A stretch of 12,118 bases of DNA, from NCBI GenBank assembly GCA_021730855.1, contig JAKFYM010000163.1, forward strand, positions 1 through 12,118, written 5' to 3'. The notes beneath the pieces were generated by a model. That model worked only from the letters and a program-made list of their open reading frames with translations. It was not told the DNA's origin and searched no databases. The DNA is from Bdellovibrionales bacterium. GTDB lineage: Bacteria > Bdellovibrionota > UBA1018 > CAIPTA01. How positions within the stretch are numbered: position 1 is the first letter of the stretch; the number at the start of each line of letters is the position of its first letter. Both the position numbers and the translations under genes were made by a program. Of the stretch, positions 1-5,095 are shown one piece after another.

Positions 1-17
1 GCAGCAAGCGTCTACAA

Positions 18-45
18 GCTCAGCGGGCGCTAGCCCACGCTGAGC
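18..45. repeat. Inverted repeat (hairpin) near the left edge
   Basis: GCTCAGCG at 18-25 is perfectly complementary to CGCTGAGC at 38-45. The 12 bases between can add a short GGC/GCC pairing, giving a strong GC-rich hairpin. No T-tract follows, so it is not a standard intrinsic terminator. It may lie in the 3' region of an unseen upstream gene; a frame entering the window at position 1 stops at 31-33 and cannot be identified. Confidence 0.55.
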
Positions 46-59
46 AACCGCAAAACCGC

Positions 60-99
60 GCCGCTAGCTGCCAGCCGCATCACCGCAACAGCTAGCGGC
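60..99. repeat. Perfect 11-bp inverted repeat in a CCGC-rich tract
   Basis: GCCGCTAGCTG at 60-70 pairs perfectly with CAGCTAGCGGC at 89-99 around an 18-base spacer. It sits in about 100 bp (45-140) where the tetramer CCGC recurs roughly every 6-9 bases, ending in another small dyad, GCCGC-T-GCGGC, at 130-140. The reading frames here look like low-complexity shadows. The stretch from 1 to 208 therefore holds structured repeat-like DNA and the upstream region of the first gene, and no gene I can support. Confidence 0.5.
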
Positions 100-208
100 C
101 AACCGCGTGCCGCTAAACCGCTCACCGCGGCCGCTGCGGCATTCTGTTGGTTTTCCTCTTTTCCTTGCCCGCGTATCGTTCTTGCTCCATTCACCCAGGA
201 GAAATTCC

Positions 209-685
209 ATGAAGCCCTTTCTATTTTTTAGCCTCTCTCTCTTTTCCCTCACGGCCTGGGCCACTCCCCAAGTGGGGGATTTTGCTGCCTATGACCTGCA
301 AATCACCATGGGCGAGAACTCCCTTGAGGCCCAAGTGCAAAACGAACTCCTGCAGGAAAACCAAAAAGACGGCACCTTTCTCGAGCGAGAGACCACCACT
401 CTCCAGGGGGAAACGGAAACCAGCGAAGAGTGGAAAAGCGCCTCCGATTATTTGGACGATGTGGCGATTGACAATGCGCTAGCCAACTGCGCGGAAATAG
501 GAGGAACTCTCCAATCGATAGAGGTGCCCGCGGGAAGATTTGATACCTGCCGCATTGCCTTCGACAATGCCGATGCGGAGGGCGTGATCTATATCGCCAA
601 GGTTCCCTTTGGTTTTGCCCAGGTCGATAATATGCGTAAGGAAGATGGCCTCGTGATCAGCACCAAACTAAGAGAGTATCGCTAA
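209..685 (+). CDS. Small secreted protein of unknown function
   Basis: This encodes 158 residues. I chose the ATG at 209 over upstream in-frame starts because AGGAGAA lies a few bases before it and because it begins a clean signal peptide. Residues 1-18 are hydrophobic and end in AWA, a good signal peptidase I site before TPQVGDF. The mature part is acidic and soluble-looking, with a central stretch rich in E, Q and T. The C-terminal half carries VPAGRFDTC followed by VIYIAKVPFGFAQV and a basic end. That layout (a 'VPAG.F.TC' strand, then a 'VPFG' strand, then a closing strand) recalls small periplasmic beta-rich proteins of unknown role. Two cysteines, in the NCAEIGG and FDTCRI segments, could form a disulphide after export. 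It appears to be a single-gene unit, because a terminator follows 22 bp after the stop. I do not recognise a named family. Confidence 0.85.
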   Translation: MKPFLFFSLSLFSLTAWATPQVGDFAAYDLQITMGENSLEAQVQNELLQENQKDGTFLERETTTLQGETETSEEWKSASDYLDDVAIDNALANCAEIGGTLQSIEVPAGRFDTCRIAFDNADAEGVIYIAKVPFGFAQVDNMRKEDGLVISTKLREYR

Positions 686-707
686 TTCCAGACTTGATAA
701 GTTCCCA

Positions 708-739
708 AAGAGGGCGCTCCCGAGTGGGCGCTCTTTTTT
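708..739 (+). terminator. Intrinsic terminator of the secreted-protein gene
   Basis: GGGCGCTC occurs at 712-719 and again at 726-733. Because the octamer is almost self-complementary, the two copies pair along all eight positions with two G-U wobbles around a CCGAGT loop. The arm is extended by A-rich bases pairing with the run of T at 734-739. Hairpin plus T-tract is the standard rho-independent form. Confidence 0.85.
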
Positions 740-757
740 GTCCACCCTAAAGGCACA

Positions 758-786
758 GGCCGTGCGGCCTACCGGCTCTAAAGCCG
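758..786. repeat. Two small adjacent hairpins in the intergenic spacer
   Basis: GGCCG-TG-CGGCC (758-769) and CGGCT-CTAA-AGCCG (773-786) lie back to back in the 234 bp between the first two genes. They may be remnants of a REP-like repeat or mRNA-end structures. There is no T-tract. Apart from these, the dyad at 851-868 and a poor -10-like TAGATT at 830-835, I see nothing in the spacer. Confidence 0.4.
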
Positions 787-850
787 CAAAAATCTGCTTC
801 CCCCCTCTCCCAAATCGACCATTTTGCCGTAGATTAAGGGCATGCGACAG

Positions 851-868
851 GACTCCTAGTTAGGAATC
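851..868. promoter_or_regulatory. 18-bp dyad upstream of the lipoprotein gene
   Basis: GACTCCTAGTTAGGAATC is an inverted repeat with one mismatched pair and a 2-base centre, 51 bp before the lipoprotein ATG. The spacer is too short for a good RNA hairpin, so a DNA operator is the more natural reading. A weak -10-like TAGATT lies about 20 bp upstream (830-835). No regulator can be assigned. Confidence 0.35.
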
Positions 869-919
869 CCAAGTCTAATGGACCGACCGACTGATCGATT
901 GAATGAAAAGAGAGGATTT

Positions 920-1672
920 ATGAAAACAATTTTACTCCCCTGCTTGATCGCCCTCGCGATGACAGCCGGCTGTGCTTCGAAAAAAATCAAACCCGTAGAC
1001 GAAGAGATCGAAGTAAAAGCCAAAATGGGCGCCAAAGAAATCGGACTCAATGAGGACGAAGAAGGCGTAATCCAAGAAAGCGTGGCCGTGGAAGATGAGC
1101 TCCGCAAGGTCACCTGGTACAACTATGAGACGGAACGCAAATTAAAGTCCGAGCGCGAAGACCTCATCCGCTGCCGCACCGAGCTTGCTGATCCCCGCTT
1201 AAGTGGCAATAAGCAGCTAGACCCCATCCCCGAGCTCGAGCTCACCGAAGACCTCAGCAAGGTGCAGCAGAAACTAGGCATCACCAAGAATGGTCGCATC
1301 AAGGTGATCAAAAAAGAATTCCTCACCGACCGCATTGAGAAAGAAGAGCGCTACAAAGAATCGCTCGAAAGCTTGCTCAAGGTGCTGAGCAACCACCGCC
1401 GTGAGTGCGAACGCGACCTTGGCTATGCCCGTGTCCAGCACGGCCTGCCGGCAGAGCGCTATCCCGCCCTTGGCCACTATGGCCCCAAGGGAAACTATAT
1501 CGTGACCCGTCCCGCAGAAAAAAATCTGGATGATGCTTTCCGCATCCTGGCGCAGCAGTCGCACAAAGGCAAAAAGCAGGAGCTGAAAGAAAAGATCATG
1601 AAGCAGAAAATGCTACGTGCCTCGGACCCTGCCCCGAATGCAGACGAGGAAACGGAAGAGGACGAAGAGTAA
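920..1672 (+). CDS. Acidic, charged lipoprotein of unknown function
   Basis: This encodes 250 residues. The ATG at 920 has AGAGGA just upstream and begins a type II signal peptide with lipobox TAGC. Cys18 would be the lipidated residue, followed by ASKK, so outer-membrane retention is possible. The mature protein is very rich in E, K and R and appears largely helical, with stretches near residues 60-85 and 110-145 that look like short coiled coils. A middle segment (about 165-200) is richer in G, P, Y and H. The C-terminus is strongly basic, then ends in a run of D and E. No catalytic motif is visible, and a structural or scaffold role in the envelope is only a guess. It stands alone between its own upstream region and a strong terminator 24 bp after the stop. 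Confidence 0.88.
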   Translation: MKTILLPCLIALAMTAGCASKKIKPVDEEIEVKAKMGAKEIGLNEDEEGVIQESVAVEDELRKVTWYNYETERKLKSEREDLIRCRTELADPRLSGNKQLDPIPELELTEDLSKVQQKLGITKNGRIKVIKKEFLTDRIEKEERYKESLESLLKVLSNHRRECERDLGYARVQHGLPAERYPALGHYGPKGNYIVTRPAEKNLDDAFRILAQQSHKGKKQELKEKIMKQKMLRASDPAPNADEETEEDEE

Positions 1673-1695
1673 AATTCTGGAGAAAGTCGGTACTT

Positions 1696-1723
1696 AGGGG
1701 GCTCGCAAGGGCCCCCTTTTTTT
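1696..1723 (+). terminator. Intrinsic terminator of the lipoprotein gene
   Basis: GGGGGC at 1697-1702 pairs with GCCCCC at 1711-1716 around an 8-base loop and is followed by seven T (1717-1723). The T-run overlaps the stop codon of the convergent HAD gene (1722-1724). On the minus strand the same hairpin is not followed by a T-tract, so it should work mainly for plus-strand transcripts. Confidence 0.9.
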
Positions 1724-2372
1724 ATGGGAATGTTTTCTGCACCCAATCCGCGCGAATTCCCTCAAAATCCTTGATCCGCGCCTGCGCCCCTCTTTGGTCG
1801 TGCGCAAAATGATTGGTGCTTTCAATGGCCACCACGCGCACGCCCGCGGCCTTCGCAGAAGCTAAGCCAGCGGCAGAGTCTTCAAAAATCAATGCCTCCT
1901 CCGACTTGAGATTCATCTTTTCCAGCGCCAAGAGATAGCCATCGGGAGCGGGTTTGGAACGCCGATAGTCTTCAGCCCCGAGCACGAGCTCGAAACAAGA
2001 AGCGATCTGCAAATGATTGAGAGCCCAATGGGCATCGTCCCGTCTGGAGCCTGTGACCAATGCCAAACGAAAATGCTTTGCGAAATCATGCACAGCATCC
2101 ACCGAGCCGGGAACCACTTTGAGTCCGGCACGCACGATTTCTTTGTAGCGCTTGGTGATCGCTTGCGAAGCTTCAAAGAGACTGACGGGCATTTTGTAGC
2201 GGGCGTAGAGGAGGTCAAAAGCCACCTCCCACTTTTGGCCAGCCACGGAGGCGGCGTCGGCCTTGGTGATCGGCACGCCCCAACCCCCGGCACAATCTAA
2301 GATGGATTGCTGTGCAGCAAGTTCGGTGTCAATAATGGTACCGTCGAGATCAAAGAGGATGGCGCGGATCAT
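1722..2372 (-). CDS. HAD-superfamily phosphatase (phosphoglycolate / beta-phosphoglucomutase-like)
   Basis: This encodes 216 residues, typical for subfamily I HAD enzymes with an alpha-helical cap. The ATG at 2372 is preceded by GGAGA and begins directly at the first beta strand. All four HAD motifs are present. Motif I is FDLDGTIIDTE (nucleophile Asp8, acid/base Asp10). Motif II is VTGSRR with Thr107. Motif III is Lys140 in RRSKPAPDGY. Motif IV is IFEDSAAG with Glu164 and Asp165 for Mg2+ binding. The cap domain lies at about 17-85. The order and spacing match the GPH / PGMB / deoxyglucose-6-phosphatase group, which hydrolyses or isomerises small phosphorylated sugars and acids in the cytoplasm. 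The substrate cannot be read from the sequence. It is transcribed divergently from the acyltransferase at 2466, with a shared 93-bp region. Confidence 0.93.
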   Translation of the reverse strand: MIRAILFDLDGTIIDTELAAQQSILDCAGGWGVPITKADAASVAGQKWEVAFDLLYARYKMPVSLFEASQAITKRYKEIVRAGLKVVPGSVDAVHDFAKHFRLALVTGSRRDDAHWALNHLQIASCFELVLGAEDYRRSKPAPDGYLLALEKMNLKSEEALIFEDSAAGLASAKAAGVRVVAIESTNHFAHDQRGAQARIKDFEGIRADWVQKTFP

Positions 2373-2394
2373 ATAGTCTCCAGAGTTTTCACAC

Positions 2395-2412
2395 GGACTT
2401 CTAACGAAGTCC
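2395..2412. promoter_or_regulatory. Perfect inverted repeat between divergent genes (candidate operator)
   Basis: GGACTTC (2395-2401), TAAC, GAAGTCC (2406-2412) is a perfect 7-bp inverted repeat. It lies 22 bp upstream of the HAD start codon and 53 bp upstream of the acyltransferase start. It could be a repressor or activator site serving both promoters, or a 5'-UTR hairpin. No T-tract flanks it on the plus strand, so terminator function is unlikely. I could not settle on convincing -35/-10 pairs on either strand. Confidence 0.45.
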
Positions 2413-2465
2413 TGATAGGAATTTTGCCTCAGGTATGGGACCCTGTGTCTAGGGGGAAATATCAC

Positions 2466-3338
2466 ATGAAAACAGCTTTCGGCGCCAGAAAACTTGCTCA
2501 AGGAGCTCGACTCAAAGCGAGAGTGCCATTGCGTTTGCTAAAAAACTTTCATCCCTTTCGCTTCCTGCTCGATTGGAAAATACCTCTAAACGATTTCCAG
2601 CCGAAAGTGACAATCTACCAGAGCAATGAGAATTTTGTTTTGAAGACTGCCGAAACCCCCTACGAGCTACGCCAAGTGCTGAAGCTGCGTCACGATATTT
2701 TTTACAAAGAATTGCAGAACAAAGAATCGGACAACCAACTCGATGTGGATGAGCTCGATCCAATCTGCGACCACCTCCTGATCATCGACCGCAAAACCTC
2801 GCAGATCGTAGGCACCTACCGCCTGATTTCGTCCCTCTTTTCCAAACGCTTTTATTCCGAGGGGGAATTCCAGATCCAGGAAATCCTCGAGCTTCCGGGC
2901 AATAAGCTCGAGTTAGGTCGCGCCTGCATCCACCAAGAGTACCGCACGGGGGCGATCATCAATCTCTTGTGGAAGGGCATTGCCGAATACATCCGCAAAA
3001 CCGACACAAAATATCTTTTTGGCTGCGCCAGCGTGCAAACGGTGGATCCAAAGGTGGCCGCGCATTTGTTGGAGCAATTGCGATTGCAGGGACTAGCCCG
3101 CAATGATTTTCATGTCATGCCCACGCCTGCCTATAAATCTCATTTAGAGCCGATCGAAGGGCAAGCGGCCAGTGAGACAGAGCTGCCCGCCCTCATCCAA
3201 AGTTATATTCTCGCGGGCGCAAAATTTTACGGGCCCCCCGCCCTCGACAAAGACTTTGGCTGCTTCGATTTTTTCATGATGCTGAAGATTGAAGAAATGA
3301 GCCGGCTCTTTCGCCGCCGCTACCGTTTAGACACTTAG
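2466..3338 (+). CDS. OlsB/hemolysin-like GNAT N-acyltransferase
   Basis: This encodes 290 residues. The ATG at 2466 follows GGGGGA at a usable distance, and the frame upstream of it would run antisense through the HAD gene. Residues after about 60 show the series expected of the ornithine/amino-acid N-acyltransferase family (the 'putative hemolysin' group): LRHDIFYKEL, then DVDELDPICDHLLIID, VGTYRLI, LELGRACIHQEYR followed by an ALLW-like helix, and YLFGCASV. Family members such as OlsB transfer a 3-hydroxyacyl chain from acyl-ACP to an amino group, the first step of ornithine-lipid synthesis. A basic, amphipathic N-terminus (about 1-35) fits association with the inner leaflet of the inner membrane. 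The O-acyltransferase partner OlsA is not in the window, so the end product (ornithine lipid or other acyl-amino acid) is uncertain. Confidence 0.88.
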   Translation: MKTAFGARKLAQGARLKARVPLRLLKNFHPFRFLLDWKIPLNDFQPKVTIYQSNENFVLKTAETPYELRQVLKLRHDIFYKELQNKESDNQLDVDELDPICDHLLIIDRKTSQIVGTYRLISSLFSKRFYSEGEFQIQEILELPGNKLELGRACIHQEYRTGAIINLLWKGIAEYIRKTDTKYLFGCASVQTVDPKVAAHLLEQLRLQGLARNDFHVMPTPAYKSHLEPIEGQAASETELPALIQSYILAGAKFYGPPALDKDFGCFDFFMMLKIEEMSRLFRRRYRLDT

Positions 3339-3350
3339 GGCGCCCGCCCT
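3337..3350 (+). repeat. GC-rich dyad at the acyltransferase stop codon
   Basis: AGGGCG-CC-CGCCCT starts inside the stop codon and can fold as an AGGGC/GCCCT hairpin with a 4-base loop. It lacks a T-tract, so it is at best a weak or factor-dependent terminator or an mRNA 3' stabiliser. Confidence 0.4.
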
Positions 3351-3368
3351 CGTCAAACCGACCTTTCC

Positions 3369-3398
3369 ACTTGGTTATGGGCGTTTATAAACCCAAGT
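3369..3398. promoter_or_regulatory. Nested dyad upstream of the structured RNA
   Basis: ACTTGG (3369-3374) pairs with CCAAGT (3393-3398), and inside lies the perfect 10-bp palindrome GTTTATAAAC (3383-3392). It ends 22 bp before the -35 element of the ncRNA promoter, an activator-like position. A second weak promoter reading is possible here (TTTCCA, 16 bp, TATAAA at 3386-3391). The following AAAATC is not a T-tract, so this is not a terminator. Confidence 0.35.
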
Positions 3399-3420
3399 AA
3401 AATCAAAGATTTGTCCCCTT

Positions 3421-3450
3421 TTGCGTGAGTGTTCGGCTTAGTGCTATCAT
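3421..3450 (+). promoter_or_regulatory. Sigma70-type promoter of the structured RNA
   Basis: TTGCGT (3421-3426), an 18-bp spacer and TATCAT (3445-3450) form the best -35/-10 pair in the spacer. The bases TGC before TATCAT give an extended -10. The predicted start is about 3457, immediately before a stable hairpin. Confidence 0.55.
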
Positions 3451-3495
3451 CTAGGCTAGAAGCTAAACGCTTCTGGAAAGGGGGTGGTCACCAAC

Positions 3496-3552
3496 ATGAG
3501 TAGTAGCAGTAGTAGAATGACGGTGGCCCTCCTCTCTGGGGTGGAATCGTAA
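3496..3552 (+). CDS. Possible leader peptide with a run of five Ser codons
   Basis: ATG at 3496 opens an 18-codon frame, MSSSSSRMTVALLSGVES, ending in TAA at 3550-3552. It lies wholly inside the structured RNA. The five serines are coded AGT AGT AGC AGT AGT, all read by one tRNA-Ser class. A G-rich stretch (3480-3484) lies 11 nt upstream, a poor but possible ribosome site that would be buried in the closing helix. A chance frame in a non-coding RNA is the simpler explanation. Confidence 0.15.
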   Translation: MSSSSSRMTVALLSGVES

Positions 3553-3614
3553 TCCCCTGAGAGGAAAGGTCATCGATCTTTCGGCCGCATGTTCAGTGGA
3601 GGTAACCACCCCCT

Positions 3615-3636
3615 GAGGCATGCGGCCTCTTTATTT
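3615..3636 (+). terminator. Intrinsic terminator of the structured RNA
   Basis: GAGGC (3615-3619) pairs with GCCTC (3625-3629) around ATGCG, followed by TTTATTT (3630-3636). The hairpin is short but GC-rich. Its 3' half is also perfectly complementary to an upstream segment (3583-3591), so its formation may be conditional. Confidence 0.65.
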
Positions 3637-3671
3637 CTGGTTTGCAAATCTCACACCTAAGCGCCTGTTCT

Positions 3672-3680
3672 TGTTACACT
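3672..3680 (+). promoter_or_regulatory. Extended -10 element at murF (predicted leaderless start)
   Basis: TGT-TACACT is an extended -10-like element whose last base is six bases before the murF ATG at 3687. With standard spacing, transcription would begin at the A of the ATG. No clear -35 hexamer is present at 16-18 bp, and no Shine-Dalgarno sequence precedes the start. Confidence 0.4.
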
Positions 3681-3686
3681 CGAGCC

Positions 3687-5060
3687 ATGAGCTTCTTCAC
3701 CACGCAATGGGTTAGCAAAGTTCTTGGTCTCTCCCCTCCGCTCGATGCTCGCACGCTCACGCACATCACCTCCGACACCCGCGAAATCCATCCCGGCGCT
3801 CTTTTTGTGGCCATGCAGGGGGAAACTACCGATGGGCACCAATATATGGAGAACGCTTTAGCGGCCGGGGCCGTGGCAGCTGTCCACCTGCGGGACTTTC
3901 CGCCCCCTACGGGCTTACTCTCCTTCCCCGTCGACAACACCCTAGAGGCCTGGCGAGCCCTCGCCAAGGGCTGGAGGCAGGAATTTTCCCTTCCGGTAGC
4001 GGTAGTGGCCGGGAGTGCCGGGAAGACCACCTCCAAGGAAATGCTCGCGGCCCTGCTGCGCGGGAAGTGGAAGAATGTTTTGTTCACCCAGGCCTCGCAG
4101 AATGGATTCCAGGGCGTGCCCACCACCCTCCTGCGCCTCCGGGCCGAGCATGAAGCCGCCGTGATTGAGGTGGGGATTGATGAGCCCGGAGCGATGGCCC
4201 AGCACCTAAATGTGGTGGCGCCCGATGCCGGCCTCCTCACCTCGATCGGGGCCGAGCATTTAGAAAAGTTGATCGACCTGGATACCGTGGAGCACGAGGA
4301 GGGCCTGCTCTTTGGGGTGCTGGAAGGACGCCAAGGCTTTGCGGCCGTGAACCTCGACGATGAACGCATCGCTCGCCAAGCCAAGCAGCTAAAAAGCACG
4401 AGGCGCCTAACCTACGGTATCGACAACGAGGCCGACATTCGTGGGCGTCTTTCCCAAGAAAATGAGAAACATTGGCTCGAGGTGGAAAATCTCGGCCCCG
4501 AAATCGAGTGTTTCCTTCTGCCCCTCGAAGGCAAACACAACGCCCTCAACTTGCTCGGCGCCCTCACTCTCGCCCAGGGCCTGGGCCTGAATCCCGAGGA
4601 AATGCGAGCGGGCCTAAGCACCTTCACTCCCCCTCCCGGCCGCAGTGAGATGCATGAGCTTCATGGCTACCGCGTGCTCGTGGACACCTATAATGCCAAC
4701 CCCGCCTCGGTGGTGGCTGCGTTAGAAACCCTTTTTTCCGGCTTTGCCGGAGACAGCTGGGCCGTCTTGGGCGATATGCTGGAGCTCGGCGCCCTCGAGG
4801 AAGAATTCCACCGCTCCCTAACCCCCGCCATTCTGCGCCAGAAGGTACGGCATGTGCTCCTCTATGGCCCGCGGATGAAACATCTGCAAAAAGCTTTAGA
4901 GGAAGGAGGGTTTCGCGGCACGCTCGAGCACTTCGATTCCCACGAAATGATCGCCGCCCGCCTCCGGGCATCGCTCCAGCCGGGCGCGCGCCTTCTGCTG
5001 AAGGGCTCCCGCGGCATGCGCATGGAACAGGTGTGGAAGGTCCTAAAAGAAACGCCCTAA
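3687..5060 (+). CDS. murF: UDP-N-acetylmuramoyl-tripeptide--D-alanyl-D-alanine ligase
   Basis: This encodes 457 residues, the usual MurF length. MurF is the last cytoplasmic Mur ligase: it uses ATP to add D-Ala-D-Ala to UDP-MurNAc-tripeptide, giving the pentapeptide precursor of peptidoglycan. The N-terminal substrate domain carries SDTREIHPGALFVAMQGE (29-46). The ATPase P-loop is GSAGKTT (109-115). VEVGIDEPGAM is the MurF-type Mg/ATP region, and GKHNALNLLGALTLA starts the hinge to the C-terminal domain. That domain has PPGRSEM, VDTYNANPASV and AVLGDMLELG, all characteristic of MurF rather than MurE or MurC. I chose ATG 3687 over the in-frame TTG at 3642 because homologues start near this point and the longer version adds an unrelated Cys-rich segment. 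There is no Shine-Dalgarno sequence. It is followed 35 bp later by yebC, with no other division or cell-wall genes in view. Confidence 0.95.
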   Translation: MSFFTTQWVSKVLGLSPPLDARTLTHITSDTREIHPGALFVAMQGETTDGHQYMENALAAGAVAAVHLRDFPPPTGLLSFPVDNTLEAWRALAKGWRQEFSLPVAVVAGSAGKTTSKEMLAALLRGKWKNVLFTQASQNGFQGVPTTLLRLRAEHEAAVIEVGIDEPGAMAQHLNVVAPDAGLLTSIGAEHLEKLIDLDTVEHEEGLLFGVLEGRQGFAAVNLDDERIARQAKQLKSTRRLTYGIDNEADIRGRLSQENEKHWLEVENLGPEIECFLLPLEGKHNALNLLGALTLAQGLGLNPEEMRAGLSTFTPPPGRSEMHELHGYRVLVDTYNANPASVVAALETLFSGFAGDSWAVLGDMLELGALEEEFHRSLTPAILRQKVRHVLLYGPRMKHLQKALEEGGFRGTLEHFDSHEMIAARLRASLQPGARLLLKGSRGMRMEQVWKVLKETP

Positions 5061-5089
5061 TTGCTTCGTAGATGGCCTTTTGCTAAAAC
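5061..5089 (+). promoter_or_regulatory. yebC promoter predicted to give a leaderless mRNA
   Basis: TTGCTT (5061-5066) begins immediately after the murF stop codon. A 17-bp spacer ending in TGC leads to TAAAAC (5084-5089), an extended -10. Six bases follow before the ATG at 5096, so the predicted start site is the A of the start codon. No ribosome-binding sequence lies upstream. Confidence 0.5.
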
Positions 5090-5095
5090 CTCGGC

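Larger units (their letters stand above)
3457..3636 (+). ncRNA. Structured RNA, about 180 nt; 6S-like rod or attenuator-type leader
   Basis: The predicted transcript begins with a hairpin (AGAAGC 3458-3463 with GCTTCT 3469-3474). A long closing helix then pairs 3480-3488 with 3605-3613 (nine G-C-rich pairs), followed by one C-A mismatch and 3490-3492 with 3601-3603. AACATG (3493-3498) pairs with CATGTT (3588-3593). A large open region follows, 18 nt on the 5' side (3499-3516) and about 14 nt on the 3' side (3574-3587). Beyond it are ATGAC/GTCAT (3517-3521 with 3569-3573) and an apical stem, CCTCTC/GAGAGG plus GGGG/CCCC, around a 12-nt loop (3542-3553). A rod with a closing stem, a central bubble and an apical stem at about 180 nt is the outline of 6S RNA, the RNA polymerase decoy. 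I see no sequence motif that proves that identity. The alternative is a regulatory leader for murF. The regular long-range pairing makes some structured RNA likely. Confidence 0.55.

Noticed and set aside
18..140. CRISPR array or plasmid-type iterons
   Set aside because: The CCGC units are only 4 bases with irregular spacing of a few bases; there is no 20-40 bp repeat with unique spacers, and no replication gene is nearby.
107..208. Upstream extension of the first gene to an in-frame GTG
   Set aside because: The extension translates the CCGC-rich repeat into basic low-complexity sequence, and the ATG at 209 has a good ribosome site and starts a signal peptide.
1696..1723. Bidirectional terminator serving the HAD gene as well
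   Set aside because: On the minus strand the hairpin is followed by AAGTACC rather than a T-tract.
3457..3636. Cyclic-di-GMP (GEMM) riboswitch or bacterial SRP RNA
   Set aside because: Neither the GEMM core nor the conserved SRP RNA tip (GGAAG / GCAGCC type) is present; the fold is one long rod.
3642..3686. TTG start giving a longer MurF
   Set aside because: It adds a short Cys-rich segment unlike MurF; the start at 3687 matches the family and the promoter-like element just upstream.
3674..4399. Long open frame antisense to murF
   Set aside because: Its composition is Arg/Ser/Pro-rich and typical of the reverse frame of GC-rich coding DNA; the plus-strand frame has full MurF motifs.
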